54,504 nt of DNA from the NCBI GenBank assembly GCA_000934455.1, contig KN884925.1, positions 1,290-55,793 on the forward strand, given 5' to 3'. The stretch's first letter is position 1, and each line of letters begins with the position of its first letter. The position numbers and the translations under genes are program-made. This document shows positions 32,838 to 44,746 of this stretch, in pieces. The stretch comes from Apostichopus parvimensis (taxonomy: Eukaryota > Echinodermata > Holothuroidea > Aspidochirotida > Stichopodidae). The notes beneath the pieces were generated by a model, which did no database searches, was not told the origin of the DNA, and worked only from the letters and a program-made list of their open reading frames with translations.

Positions 32838-33389
32838 GAGGTGACAAACATTTGCAAATAATTGCAACTTAGAAGAGATCGATCTGATACAGATGCAAGG
32901 AAGCCTCGAGGATAATGTCCTGAAGTAGGTTTGTACAAGAAGCAGAGCAATCGAGAAAATCTCACGGACGATCAATAAGGATGAACAGAAAGCTACAAGT
33001 TGTGGTAAACTATGCCCAAGAGCAACAACCGAGTGAAAAGGTTCAAAATATTTTGCACATAGTTGTTGTATTATTTTCAATACCTTGTTTCTTATTATTA
33101 GCACTGGAGATCCTTTCCTGGATTGCAAGTAAAACATTGAACCAATGAATGAACTTCAGGTCATGTATTCTGTTGAAAAAGCTAAATGGTCAAGAAGTCT
33201 CTTCCGTTAGCAATGAGGAAACAATGTCAGATGTGATTTCTCCTCATTAATTGAGGCAAGAGTAGACAGGAGTTATACATCTTCAATGCTCCTCAATCAC
33301 TAGACTATTTAAACTGCATCCTGTTTGAGCCACCATTACAGTTACATACAAATTGAAATGTTTGGTGTATCATTAGCCTTCACATTATA

Positions 33390-33395
33390 AATAAA
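33390..33395 (+). other. Candidate CMC2 poly(A) signal
   Basis: AATAAA about 550 nt downstream of the CMC2 stop codon, the first canonical hexamer I noticed on the plus strand. It is a chance-prone motif in AT-rich sequence. Confidence 0.35.
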
Positions 33396-34709
33396 ATGCC
33401 AACTTACTCTTCCTTTCAAACTTTGTTGTCCGAACAACTAACCAATTTTATTTAGATCCTGCATGCTTACAATAATATATACTTAATGTGCAATGTCCCC
33501 CTCTATACAGCTTTTTATATGAGTCATATCAGCATTTCCATTGAATAACCCTACTGTGTCCTATAGCAACTTTAAATGAGTTTTGTATCCCAACTGGAAT
33601 GAATTCATGCATATTGCAGTAAAATATACAGTATTAAATATGGATGAGTGTCTAGGTGTTGTAGGGATGTTTCTTATTGCATAAATACTTCTTACCATTG
33701 CTAAATTCAAACTCATTGTCAGCCGCAACAAATGTATCTTCTGGTCTATAGTTAGCAAAATATTTTCCCCTTCAGAGACAATTAGGCTATAAATGTCATT
33801 CTCATGAGTCCCTGTAGAATGTTAACTGTGCCTATAATTCATAGAATAACTTTTGTTTTGTCACTTTTGAAGAAAAGAAAATGACACATGGATTCTTTCA
33901 CTTGTCAGCAGCAACTAGATTATTTGTATGCTATGTCATTGACAGAATCAGTAACAAAGGTGGCTCATGTATGATGATGATATTTTATTACCCTGTGTTA
34001 TTAAATATATGGTTTTAATAATGTTTCATAGTATTAAAGACCATCTCAGCTTGTATTCAGAGATATTCTTCACTCTTTGGTGCACTTTTAAGACTCCATG
34101 GGTTACAGAAAGGAGATAATTGTACATGGAGCATTTTGGGCAGGTATGATTCTGGTCAAAAGTAATGCTGTTGAGACCAAGGAGGATGGAAACAATCTTC
34201 AATACAATCATGTCGATAAAATCATCTTGATCTGGCTCTTATCTCTCTTTGCATTTTGTGTTCAGTTGCCACCTCACCAAGTCTTGTAATATAATGTCAC
34301 ATAACTGGATGCGTGACTATGAGATCCACATGGATATAACCGCAATAGCTGACCCTAAATTGTAGTTTAGTTTAGTTAGTTTAGTAGAAAGGATCAGGAG
34401 GGACACTCAAGTCCCCATCAAGGACCCTATAGGAGAGAAAAAAAACTGAGGACACAAACACTTAGACCCGAATAAAATAAGCTTGTATTCAATATTAGAC
34501 AAAATTCAGTGTCCCACAAAGTTAATGCTATGCTTTTAAAATTTTTTTTTTTGATCATTGACAAACCTTTTGCAGATTTTGAACAATTCAGTTGTTCCTG
34601 GTACATTTGTTGGTGGACTAAAGTTACAGAATATTTCCTGGTACATTTATCTCTCCTTTTTGCTACTCTGATGTGCCAAGGTTATTAACAAATGCAGCTT
34701 TTAGTACTC

Positions 34710-34772
34710 TGGTTATTGAACTTATTATTGAACTTATTATTGAACTTACTCTGGTTATTGAAACTGGTTATT
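34710..34772. repeat. Short TTATTGAAC tandem repeat
   Basis: Five copies of TTATTGAA(C), some preceded by CTCTGG, spaced 12-18 bp apart. Simple local duplication with no further role visible. Confidence 0.8.
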
Positions 34773-37700
34773 GAACTTAGATATTGCCTGCCAGCATATT
34801 TCCTTTTCAGCTCATTTCCATACGGCCCAATTCCTGAACTTGATAGGATATCTGGCACTGCACATAGTCAACACTGTGAGTCTTCATCTATATACTTCAG
34901 ATAAATGTTTACTTCTTTCAATCACATCATACTTCTTTTTTTGGTTTCATGAAACAAAACCTGCAGAATCACATTACTTACATGTTTGAACTCCTGGAAG
35001 TCAGGCTTGTTGCCTGGGAACGGTGCATAATAACCTGTAGTGTATTCTGTGTGTTATGATACATCCCTTGCCAAGCAGATACCTTTCTACCACAATGTAA
35101 CTCAAGAATGCCAAAACAGCTATTTTAAAGCAGCAGGTTTTGCATTTGGTTGAATCCGTATCAGAGCTACCAAGTATTTCTAAAAATTTAAGACACAACT
35201 TACTCCATCGAATGAAGTGATAATAAAGTAATGACTGATCACATCATGTCATTAATGTTTCATCACAGAATGCTTTTCATTACATGTTAATGCCATCTGG
35301 ATGAATTTCTTCAAGGAGTTTGCTCAGTATAGGTACTTGAAATAAACTTGACAAGATTGTCTTGGGATTGAGGTATTCGAACAATTGATCAAAATCGACT
35401 AAACAAAATGCCTTGTATTTGTAACCATTTGCTGTAACTGTGGCTTTTTTCTCTACAATATGATTATATTCAGTAATCTTGTACTTATGTATTTGCAGCA
35501 CATTTTGCTCCAACAAATTAGGAATGCTCCAACAAATTAGGAAGGATATTTTAATTTTTTTCATAACATTGTCCAGCCCAGACTTCACACTGTTCTGTGC
35601 TATCTAAGCGTTTGAGTAAGATCTTGAAACGTTATTAAATATGCATAAAAAGGACACAAACACACCGAAAGATAAAAGGGAGAAAAGAATTGCAATTCTT
35701 TAAATTCAACCGCTTGAATGTATTTGAATGTATTTATTAAAGGTTCATATTTAACAGATCATATCTTTTCAATAATTGTAAATTATGACAAAGTTGAAAT
35801 GGGTATATAATAATAAGAATGTGGGTGTGTCTATCATAGAAAGGTGAACTGAAAGATTATACAGAGACATTGGATGATAGTAGATACTATATCACTTGGA
35901 ACCCATCCAGAAATAGTGGTTACCCAGCATGCCCTCTACAACCCCCCCCCCCCCTCTGTATTCTCTTTTCCTTTTAAACCTGCACATTACACCAAAGTTC
36001 CACCCTCAAAATTTATGAACATAGAAAAGTGACAGCTTGTAAATGAATAAAAAGAAAATATTTACTGTGTCGGCAAAAAGCAATGATTCAGGATAAAAAT
36101 TACAGACACAGATTTAAGTAGAAAATGTTCAATTTTCAAATCTCTTACTTGGAGGGAAATGTTCTTGATGTTAGGCATTTGATGCAACTAACTTATGGGA
36201 AATATGTTGTTACATACGATCATGATGAAAAATGTTTTCTTTTCTATTTGTTTCCAAACAAAGCAGATGCCAAATATGAAAAAGATATCAAAACAGGAGA
36301 CCTTGATACAAAATTCAAATTTGTGTATCACAATTCAAATTTGTTTCCTTGAAAGGAGATGAAACTACTTGATATCTCTAGCACTGATGGTAATTGACGT
36401 GGCAGAAAATGTGGCACAAAATTTGACAGAAAATGTCAACAACAACGTTGTCCACAACAACGTCCAAACAATGTCCAACAACTTCCAAAAAATGTCCACA
36501 ACAACGTTGCATAGTATAACTGAGATTCTATTAAACATGGTTGATAATTGGTACTTTCCAGTATGATTAAAAGTGTTATAAACAGCTGAAAATCCAAACA
36601 ATTCAATAGAATAAAATACTAGTTTATCAGTCAAAAATCTAGTCTTATTTATCAAAACTGGATTCTTTATAGATACACTAACTTATTTTTCTTCACTCTG
36701 TCTTGGAGTGTACCTTTATATCATGTAATATTTACACATAACAGGCCCTCCCTCCCGCCCAACCCCCACCTTCAATCCAACAAAGAGATAACTGGATATA
36801 ACCTCATGGTTACACCTCACTCAGTGAGTTTTAAATTGTTTAATGTCCCACAAATTATACATGTTTTTTCACATTTGCACTTTCTCATGCATACTTTCAT
36901 CATTCCTGAGTGTTTTCAAGTACAAGGTCTTCTCTATGACTACACTGTTGTAGGATGAATTTATATTGTCATGTGGAATAGCAAATTCACAACAATGATG
37001 ATGATGCAAAAATATGCTTTAATGACCCACATAACAGCAAAGAGCAGTCACACACATATCTAGCTGTACTAGCACATTTATCTTTAACATACAAAATAAG
37101 GTCATGATTTCAAAGTAATAGTCATGAAGACATGTCATTTACCAAATGCACTTTTCAAAAGCCATGGCCTTCAAAAATAACAGATGTCATGCATTTTTAC
37201 TTTCATTCAAGAGTTCAATGGACCATTTTTTTTGGCAAACAAAAGTTCTTTTGAATATTAATGGATGAAACCATCATTATCATCAACAACATTAAACATT
37301 AAATTCTCGGTAAAGTATAAACAAAGTTCATAGTGACTTTAATTTATCTACTGTGGAGATACAAAAAAAGAAAGAAAAAAAAAGTACAATTAGTCGGTGA
37401 ATGAAATCGTTTGGAATTGGATAATCAATTTTTATTAGCCTCATCCATTATACATATCAAATATGAACTTTGTCATCAAAAGTGCAGACACTTTGAAGAA
37501 TTGCAATATTGATGTGGTTAGATCAAGACATCCAACGAAAAGCATATGCTGTGTTTATATATCAGACTCTCGTATAAAATAAACCATGATAAAAAATTAT
37601 ACATTTGGAAGTTTCCAAATTAAGATGCTCACTGATGGACAATATTGTCTTTTATGTAATCAACTGATAAAAATACAGCTTTTCACAGGCTTATTTTTAG

Positions 37701-37813
37701 TTGTATATCTTCGTACATTTGAGGGTCTATGTAGTGTTTCGGCAGTAACTGAATGGAGGCTCTAAGATGGTGTCTAGTCATTCTACATGTCACTTGGAAG
37801 ACATCCTAGTAGC

Positions 37814-38179
37814 TAAGGGTGTGAAGACTCGCGCAAAAAGAAACGTCTAATGCCGGTAATCTAGTTTTGAATGAGGTGTAACAGAAGTGTTAAACACCAC
37901 CATCGATCCCAGAAAATACACACACAGCTTGCTACCGTCGGTAATAAGACACTAGTGTACAGTCAGTACATACAGCTTGCAGTCAATACCCACAGCACAG
38001 TGAACAAACGATACAGCGATGGACATCTCAGGTCCAGCTAAAGATAACAATTAAGGTATAACGTTTCATTACTGTCTGCATTTTGTAGCGACACAAACAA
38101 AACGTCACTTGCAAGCAACAGAAAGTTAACTTTTTCAGATGGCTGCACGCAGTTTGGGGCGAGTCTTCAATACCTTTAA
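37814..38179 (+). mobile_element. TTAA-flanked MITE, copy 3
   Basis: 366 bp, same orientation as copy 1. The left end is damaged (CTAAGGGTGTGAAGACTCGC, lacking full TTAA); the right end reads TTCAATACCTTTAA. It is the counterpart of copy 4 in the duplicated segment, so it is not an independent insertion. Confidence 0.88.
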
Positions 38180-39624
38180 CCTCCCTATCTCGAGCTTTGA
38201 CCAATAAATAAATGAAGAAAACCATATGATCTTGGCAAACTCTCAGGGAAAGAGTAATGAAATTCTTTGGCAGTGAAAGCACACAAAAGCAGATCTTCAT
38301 CAAAATCCTTATGTATTTATCTTTGACAATTATTTTGTCTAAAACCAGAAATAAAATTATTTTTGACCTTAATATAGCGGTGTCTGTAGAGGAACATTCA
38401 ACTACAAAAAAGGTGCAATCAGCTTTTTAATAAGCTTTAACCACTCAAGTCGACCTTAACCAAAATAGTCAATATTAATAACTGAAATTTATCAGAAATT
38501 TATTTATCTATAAAATTTTTCATCTATGATATTTTTCATCTTAACGAAATTGATCTGAAATTGATTAATTTATGAAGTTTTGTCAGATGGTTTGCAATAT
38601 TTGACCAAACTTAACAATGCAACCAATTAATCAGATTAAGAAACCACCATTCAGAGCGGTATTCATTCAAAGTTATTATTTGAGGAGTAAGTAATAACTA
38701 AATCCACTATAATAACTGTAATAAAGTAATAACTGTAATAAAGTAATAACTAAATCCAATGTAGATAAAAGTTTTGTGATAATGCTTTTGTCATTGATCA
38801 TGGCTTTTCACACACCATCAAAATGATTTTGATTGGAAGAGGTCTAAATCATGAGTTTCTGTTGTTCATGGACCGGTAAGAGGGGAGAGGAGAAAATCTT
38901 ACAAAATTTGGAAGGGAACCTTGTTCAGAAGTGTTTAGACAAGTGTAAAGTACTATAGCATTTACACTGACAACAAACAAAATAAACTTATATTACAAAA
39001 AAAAAAAAAACTATCATGCATGGCACAATTTAGTGGTTTTAATGAAATTGAATTGTTTGTATTTAAAAATAATCACTTTTCTGTGAGTTTATGTGGATAT
39101 TAAAAATAATCATTTTTTAATGAATTATACATCAGAGCTGTGAGTTTATGTGGATTCTCTATCATTAATATGTTATACAACAACAGAGCAACTTTCACGA
39201 TATGCCAATATAAAACTAAAAGATTTAGATTATATTTCCATCATCAACAGAAACTATACAAACAGGATCAATACACAAGAAATATGTTTTATAATTCAAG
39301 TTAGCATAATTTACCATTTTGAATGAAAATCAGTAGTATTAGGAAAAATCATGTGAGTGTCCACTGAGAAATGTGTCTTGATTCTAATAATATGACTGTT
39401 AAATGGTTGAAGTCAAAATCTGTCTCTGATTTTTTCAAATATTACAGCCAACAGTCAATGACAATGGATGCGAGAGGGAGGTAGCAGACAACATCGTTAC
39501 TACCATGGTTCAGTCTTCCTCCTATCAATGAATCTATCCATAGAATAATCAATTTTATCCTTGAACGAAAGAATCGCTCCCCCACTTTCAATGCAGTGTG
39601 AGCTATGATGGTGTAATCAGGTCT

Positions 39625-39660
39625 TCATTTTCCTTTACCCTTCTTTGGTTGTGGCTTTTG
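39625..39660 (-). CDS. PPP1R21: PPP1R21 terminal coding exon, copy A
   Basis: 11 codons plus TGA, encoding QKPQPKKGKGK. Acceptor CACTCCTGCAG. It is 645 bp downstream of the previous exon. The short lysine-rich end matches the style of vertebrate PPP1R21 tails, but alone it would not be diagnostic. Confidence 0.78.
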   Translation of the reverse strand, partial: QKPQPKKGKGK

Positions 39661-40434
39661 CTGCAGGAGTGAAAGGAAAAAAGGTACTGATCAGTATTGA
39701 ATCCACACAACAGACACAAGGTAGAACGGAGGGGTTGGGGGAGGGGAGGAGGAGAAGGGAGGGATGATTATATTTGCTTCCTTGTTTTTAAACCTTGGGA
39801 TATTTGAGTATTGGTTTGCCAGGATTCTGCATTAATGCACAGTAATTCATCACATGCAATGTGTCTAACTCTTTTGAATAATGCATCTTGACGACCTCAT
39901 TGTCTTATATGAATCTTCCTACACCCAAAAGATGATTTAACTTCCTCCCACCCCTGTTGGGAAACTAGTCTTACCATGGAGCAATAAACAGATAGCTCCA
40001 TGGTCTTACCTAGCTAATTCTTCACCCATTTTGGGTGATTTCTCTTACTAAATTTATCTACAAAGTTTTACTTTCAAATTTAGAGACAGGTCCAATATGC
40101 CACCATGAAAAGGCGAGTCTTGCCTATTAAGCAGAAATGTATTGTGCTCACAGTATATTTACCAAATACCAACAAATGAAAGATATTTTTCTATTTAAAA
40201 TATTTAATTAAATGATATAAAAACTTATTTTTTTATATAAATTTAATGAAAGAAAATATGAAATTTTGCATAAATTTAGTTAATTGTGCCAACGTTGCTA
40301 ATTACCTGCAGGGCTATCCTCAGGGCATCATTTTCATCCTTTTGATTCGCTAGCCTCTTGTCCATCTCACAGACATGATCACTCATCGCCTCCAGCTGGG
40401 CAGCGTAATTTCTTCTGACAACTTGTGAATCATC
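39625..40434 (-). CDS. PPP1R21: PPP1R21 last two coding exons, copy A (partial gene)
   Basis: C-terminal part of a coiled-coil protein that acts as scaffold of the FERRY complex, a Rab5 effector on early endosomes. Exons on the minus strand: 40434-40306 (129 nt, 43 codons, acceptor TTTTTAG, donor GTAATT) and 39660-39625 (36 nt, acceptor CTCCTGCAG, stop TGA at 39625-39627). The first encodes RRNYAAQLEAMSDHVCEMDK and continues as a coiled coil, matching the TTKRSYEDQ-type C-terminal domain (YEDQLSMMSDHLC-like). The second encodes the basic tail QKPQPKKGKGK, similar in length and charge to the vertebrate terminus. No earlier exon is found in this window. Identical at protein level to copy B. Confidence 0.85.
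40306..40434 (-). CDS. PPP1R21: PPP1R21 penultimate coding exon, copy A
   Basis: 43 codons, open on both sides in phase 0, heptad-like pattern (QLEAMSDHVCEMDKRLANQK). The MSDH-C motif after a Y-x-x-QL start is the part I recognise from PPP1R21. Bounded by TTTTTAG and GTAATT. Confidence 0.85.
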
Positions 40435-41615
40435 CTAAAAAGACCAAAAACACCCAAAAATTATCACTGTAATTAGATCCTAAATAATGCATATTTACAT
40501 TCTGTGTGAATGTTTGCAGGCCATCAGTTCTGCCCCCAAATATGCTATAAAGTCAAATAATGGTCACCCATGCTCAAATGTTAACAAATATGTTGCAAAA
40601 AATAGCGAGACACTTTGATAATATTGAATTGTCTATTTTAATGCTCCTATATTGCCTCTGAATAATTAGTTTGTGGATCAGAGCCTCTAGGGAAGTACAT
40701 TTGAAAACTACAAGCAATTATTAGTAATTGCTAAAAATGTGGTACCAATAACACTGATGAACTTTAATATTTCAAACACATATCGGTTGAGAAAGGGGTT
40801 TTTTAAGTTCAGAACAAATCTTTGCCATATCTCTATCTTATTCAAATTGATACATGAAGAGTGCCTATAGGTAATTTTCTCTGTACTAAAGCTATCTAGA
40901 TGATACAATTTGATGAAAGTTAGAGGGATTACACAGTCACACACACAATAAAACCCAATTAATACAACGCTCTCTTTCAGAATTTCTCTGATAAAAAAAA
41001 AAAAAAATCAATTGCCATGGTTTAATTTCAAAAGGTTGTGAAAGACTTTGTATGTAACAGTTTTCATAGTTCCATCAGGATGTTGAACTCTCCCTGGTGA
41101 CTCCTAGCTTCTCAACTCCATATTTTGGACCCTAGGGACAGCTACAGACTGGGGAGTTAATTGCCAATGACCTCAGCCTCAAACATGATTGAAGATCTAC
41201 CGATGCTAACATCATCGTACTATGAATATTAATCATCCTACATCAATTAATATACAATCTTTCACAAATGTGCGAAAAAAAAATTTAAAAAAAAGAAAAA
41301 AATTCAGTGCAAGCTGGCCAAACTAAGAAGAAGGAAATGTGTTTCTGAAAACTCCACTGACTTTATAGAAACTTATAACACTGCCTTTTTCAAAGTCAGT
41401 AAAGCACACTTGAAAGTTGAAACTCCAGACATTTCCAACGACCCAATTTACCAGAACCCTCTAATTTATCAAACAATGAATACTGTCTGAAGTAATACAG
41501 AACATTGCCCTCTCATTTTCGTTATAAACCGAACTAATATTAACTAAAAGTGCATTGCCATCCACTGTACTTTTTACATCCAGAGGAAAAATGAAAAAAA
41601 AATAAATAAAAAAAA

Positions 41616-41665
41616 NNNNNNNNNNNNNNNNNNNNNNNNNNNNNNNNNNNNNNNNNNNNNNNNNN
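41616..41665. other. Assembly gap, 50 N
   Basis: Exactly 50 N, with an A-run on the left and an A/G-run on the right. It separates the two copies of the 4.2 kb duplication. Confidence 0.99.
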
Positions 41666-42142
41666 AAAGAAAAAAAAAGTACAATTAGTCGGTGAATGAA
41701 ATCGTTTGGAATTGGATAATCAATTTTTATTAGCCTCATCCATTATACATATCAAATATGTCATCAAAAGTGCAGACACTTTGAAGACTTGCAATATTGA
41801 TGAGGTTAGAACAAGACATCCAACGAAAAGCATATGCTGTGTTTATATATCAGACTCTCCTATAAAATAAACCGTTCATTACCGTGATAAAAAAATTATA
41901 CACTTGGAAGTTTCCAAATTAAGATGCTCACTGATGGACAATATTGTCTTTTATGTAATCAACTGATAAAAATAGAGCTTTTCACAGGCTTATTTTTAGT
42001 TGTATATCTTCGTACATTTGAGGGTCTATGTAGTGTTTCTGCAGTAACTGAATGGAGGCTCTAAGATGGTGTCTAGTCATTCTACATGTCGCTCGGGGGA
42101 TATCCTAGTAACTATTCTGCCACCTTGCCTTTCCATCACATA

Positions 42143-42509
42143 TTAAAGGGTGTGAAGACTCGCGCAAAAAGAAACGTCTAATGCCGGTAATCTAGTTTTG
42201 AATGAAGTGTAACAGAAGTGTTAAACACCACCATCGATCCCAGAAAATACACACACAGCTTGCTACCGTCGGTAATTAGACACTAGTGTACAGTCAGTAC
42301 ATACAGCTGCAGTCAATACCCACAGCACAGTATACAAACGATACAGCGACGGACATATCAGGTCCAGCTAAAGATTACAATTAAGGTATCACGTTTCATT
42401 ACTGTCTGCATTTTGTAGCGACACGAACAAAACGTCACTTGCAAGCAACAGAAAGTTAACTTTTTCAGATGGCTGCACGCGGTTTGGGGCGAGTCTTCAA
42501 TACCTTTAA
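42143..42509 (+). mobile_element. TTAA-flanked MITE, copy 4
   Basis: 367 bp with both ends intact: TTAAAGGGTGTGAAGACTCG at the left and GAGTCTTCAATACCTTTAA at the right. It differs from copy 3 by a few substitutions and serves as the best reference copy in the window. Confidence 0.92.
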
Positions 42510-43941
42510 CCTCCTTATCTCAAGCTTTGACTAGTAAATAAATGAAGAAACAATATGATCTTGGCAAACTCTCAGGGAAAGAGTAATGAAATTATTTGGC
42601 AGTGAAAGCACACAAAAGCAGATCATCATCAATATCCTTATGTATTTATCTTTGACAATTATTTTGTCTAAAACCAGAAATAAAATTTATTTTTGACTTA
42701 AATATAGCTGTGTCTGTAGAGGAAATTTCAAGTACAAAATAGGTGCAATCAGCTTTGTAATAAGCTTTAACCACTCAAGTCAACCTTAACCAAAATAGTC
42801 AATATTAATAACTGAAATTTATCAGAAATTTATTTATCTATAAAATTTTTGATCTATGATATTTTTCATCTTAACGAAATTGATCTGAAATTGATTAATC
42901 TATGAAGTTTTGTCAGATGGTTTGCAATATTTGACTAAACTTAACAATGCAACCAATTAATCAGATTAAGAAACCACCATTCAGAGTGGTATTCATTCAA
43001 AGTTATTATTTGAGGAGTAAGTAATAACTAAATCCACTATAATAACTGTAATAAAGTAATAACTGTAATAAAGTAATAACTAAATCCAATGTAGATAAAA
43101 GTTTTGTGATAATGCTTTTGTCATTGATCATGGCTTTTCACACACCATCAAAATGATTTTGATTGGAAGAGGTCCCTGTTGTTCATGGACCGGTAAGAGG
43201 GGAGAGGAGTAAATCTTACAAAATTTGGAAGGGAACCTTGTTCAGAAGTGTTTAGACAAGTGTAAAGTACTATAGCATTTACACTGACAACAAACAAAAT
43301 AAACTTATATTACAAAAAAAAAAAAAACTATCATGCATGGCACAATTTAGTGGTTTTAATGAAATTGAATTGTTTGTATTTAAAAATAATCACTTTTCTG
43401 TGAGTTTATGTGGATATTAAAAATAATCATTTTTTAATGAATTATACATCAGAGCTGTGAGTTTATGTGGATTCTCTATCATTAATATGTTATACAACAA
43501 CAGAGCAACTTTCACGATATGCCAATATAAAACTAAAAGATTTAGATTATATTTCCATCATCAACAGAAACTATACAAACAGGATCAAAACACATGAAAT
43601 ATGTTTTATAATTCAAGTTAGCGTAATTTACCATTTTGAATGAAAATCAGTAGTATTAGGAAAAATCATGTGAGTGTCCACTGAGAAATGTGTCTTGATT
43701 CTAATAATATGACTGTTAAATGGTTGAAGTCAAAATCTGTCTCTGATTTTTTCAAATATTACAGCCAACAGTCAATGACAATGGATGCGAGAGGGAGGTA
43801 GCAGACAACATCGTTACTACCATGGTTCAGTCTTCCTCCTATCAATGAATCTATCCATAGAATAATCAATTTTATCCTTGAACGAAAGAATCGCTCCCCC
43901 ACTTTCAATGCAGTGTGAGCTATGATGGTGCCATCGAGTCT

Positions 43942-43977
43942 TCATTTTCCTTTACCCTTCTTTGGTTGTGGCTTTTG
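43942..43977 (-). CDS. PPP1R21: PPP1R21 terminal coding exon, copy B
   Basis: 36 nt identical to the copy A exon. The bases just after the stop codon differ between copies (GTGCCATCGAG in B, GTGTAATCAGG in A on the plus strand), so the coding part is kept while the UTR varies. Confidence 0.78.
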   Translation of the reverse strand, partial: QKPQPKKGKGK

Positions 43978-44746
43978 CTGCAGGAGTGAAAGGAAAATGG
44001 TACTGATCAGTATTGAATCCACACAACAGACACAAGGTAGAAGGGAGGGGTTGGGGGGAGGAGGAGAAGGGAGGGATGATTATATTTGCTTCCTTGTTTT
44101 TAAACCTTGGGATATTTGAGTATTGGTTTGCCAGGATTCTGCATTAATGCACAGTAATTCATCACATGCAATGTGTCTAACTCTTTTGAATAATGCATCT
44201 TGACGACCTCATTGTCTTATATGAATCTTCCTACACCCAAAAGATGATTTAACTTCCTCCCACCCCTGTTGGGAAACTAGTCTTACCATGGAGCAATAAA
44301 CAGATAGCTCCATGGTCTTACCTAGCTAATTCTTCACCCATTTTGGGTGATTTCTCTTACTAAATTTATCTACAAAGTTTTACTTTCAAATTTAGAGACA
44401 GGTCCAATATGCCACCATGAAAAGGCGAGTCTTGCCTATTAAGCAGAAATGTATTGTGCTCACAGTATATTTACCAAATACCAACAAATGAAAGATATTT
44501 TTATATTTAAAATATTTAATTAAATGATATAAAAACTTATTTTTTTATATAAATTTAATGAAAGAAAATATGAAATTTTGCATAAATTTAGTTAATTGTG
44601 CCAACGTTGCTAATTACCTGCAGGGCTATCCTCAGGGCATCATTTTCATCCTTTTGATTCGCTAGCCTCTTGTCCATCTCACAGACATGATCACTCATCG
44701 CCTCCAGCTGGGCAGCGTAATTTCTTCTGACAACTTGTGAATCATC
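43942..44746 (-). CDS. PPP1R21: PPP1R21 last two coding exons, copy B (partial gene)
   Basis: Same two exons as copy A: 44746-44618 (43 codons) and 43977-43942 (11 codons plus TGA at 43942-43944), with an intron of 640 bp. Splice sites and protein are unchanged relative to copy A. On the minus strand this copy comes first, so if the duplication were real a transcript entering from higher coordinates would meet this stop codon before copy A. The sequence from 44747 to 54504 should be the preceding intron and perhaps earlier exons, but I could not find any. Confidence 0.85.
44618..44746 (-). CDS. PPP1R21: PPP1R21 penultimate coding exon, copy B
   Basis: No difference from the copy A exon was noticed over 129 nt; phase 0 at both ends, acceptor TTTTTAG, donor GTAATT. 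Coiled-coil segment with the YAAQLEAMSDHVC motif. Confidence 0.85.

Larger units (their letters stand above)
32838..37370. other. Intergenic region between CMC2 and the PPP1R21 3' end
   Basis: The first several hundred bases are likely CMC2 3' UTR. It holds a short TTATTGAAC tandem patch (34710-34770), a C-run near 35941-35955, and a stretch of repeated AATGTCCAACAAC-like words (36410-36510). It also has two unassigned open frames, 35280-35588 (minus, 102 codons) and 36125-36352 (plus, 75 codons). None can be assigned to a gene. Confidence 0.6.
37371..41615. repeat. 4.2 kb direct duplication, copy A
   Basis: Matches 41666-45928 over its whole length in the same order and orientation. The offset drifts from 4295 to 4312 bp because of small indels; copy A also lacks about 31 bp just before the MITE. 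Substitutions are scattered over the first 2.4 kb and almost absent over the last 1.7 kb. It ends in an A-run directly at the 50 N gap. It contains MITE copy 3 and the last two coding exons of PPP1R21. Most likely an unmerged contig overlap or second haplotype; a real tandem duplication is not excluded. Confidence 0.97.

Noticed and set aside
36125..36352. 75-codon plus-strand open frame
   Set aside because: Protein-like in parts, but AT-rich, unsupported by splice sites and without any recognisable family.
40708..40944. 78-codon minus-strand frame, identical at 45020-45256
   Set aside because: Identity of the two copies comes from the segment duplication, not from selection; no domain and AT-rich composition.
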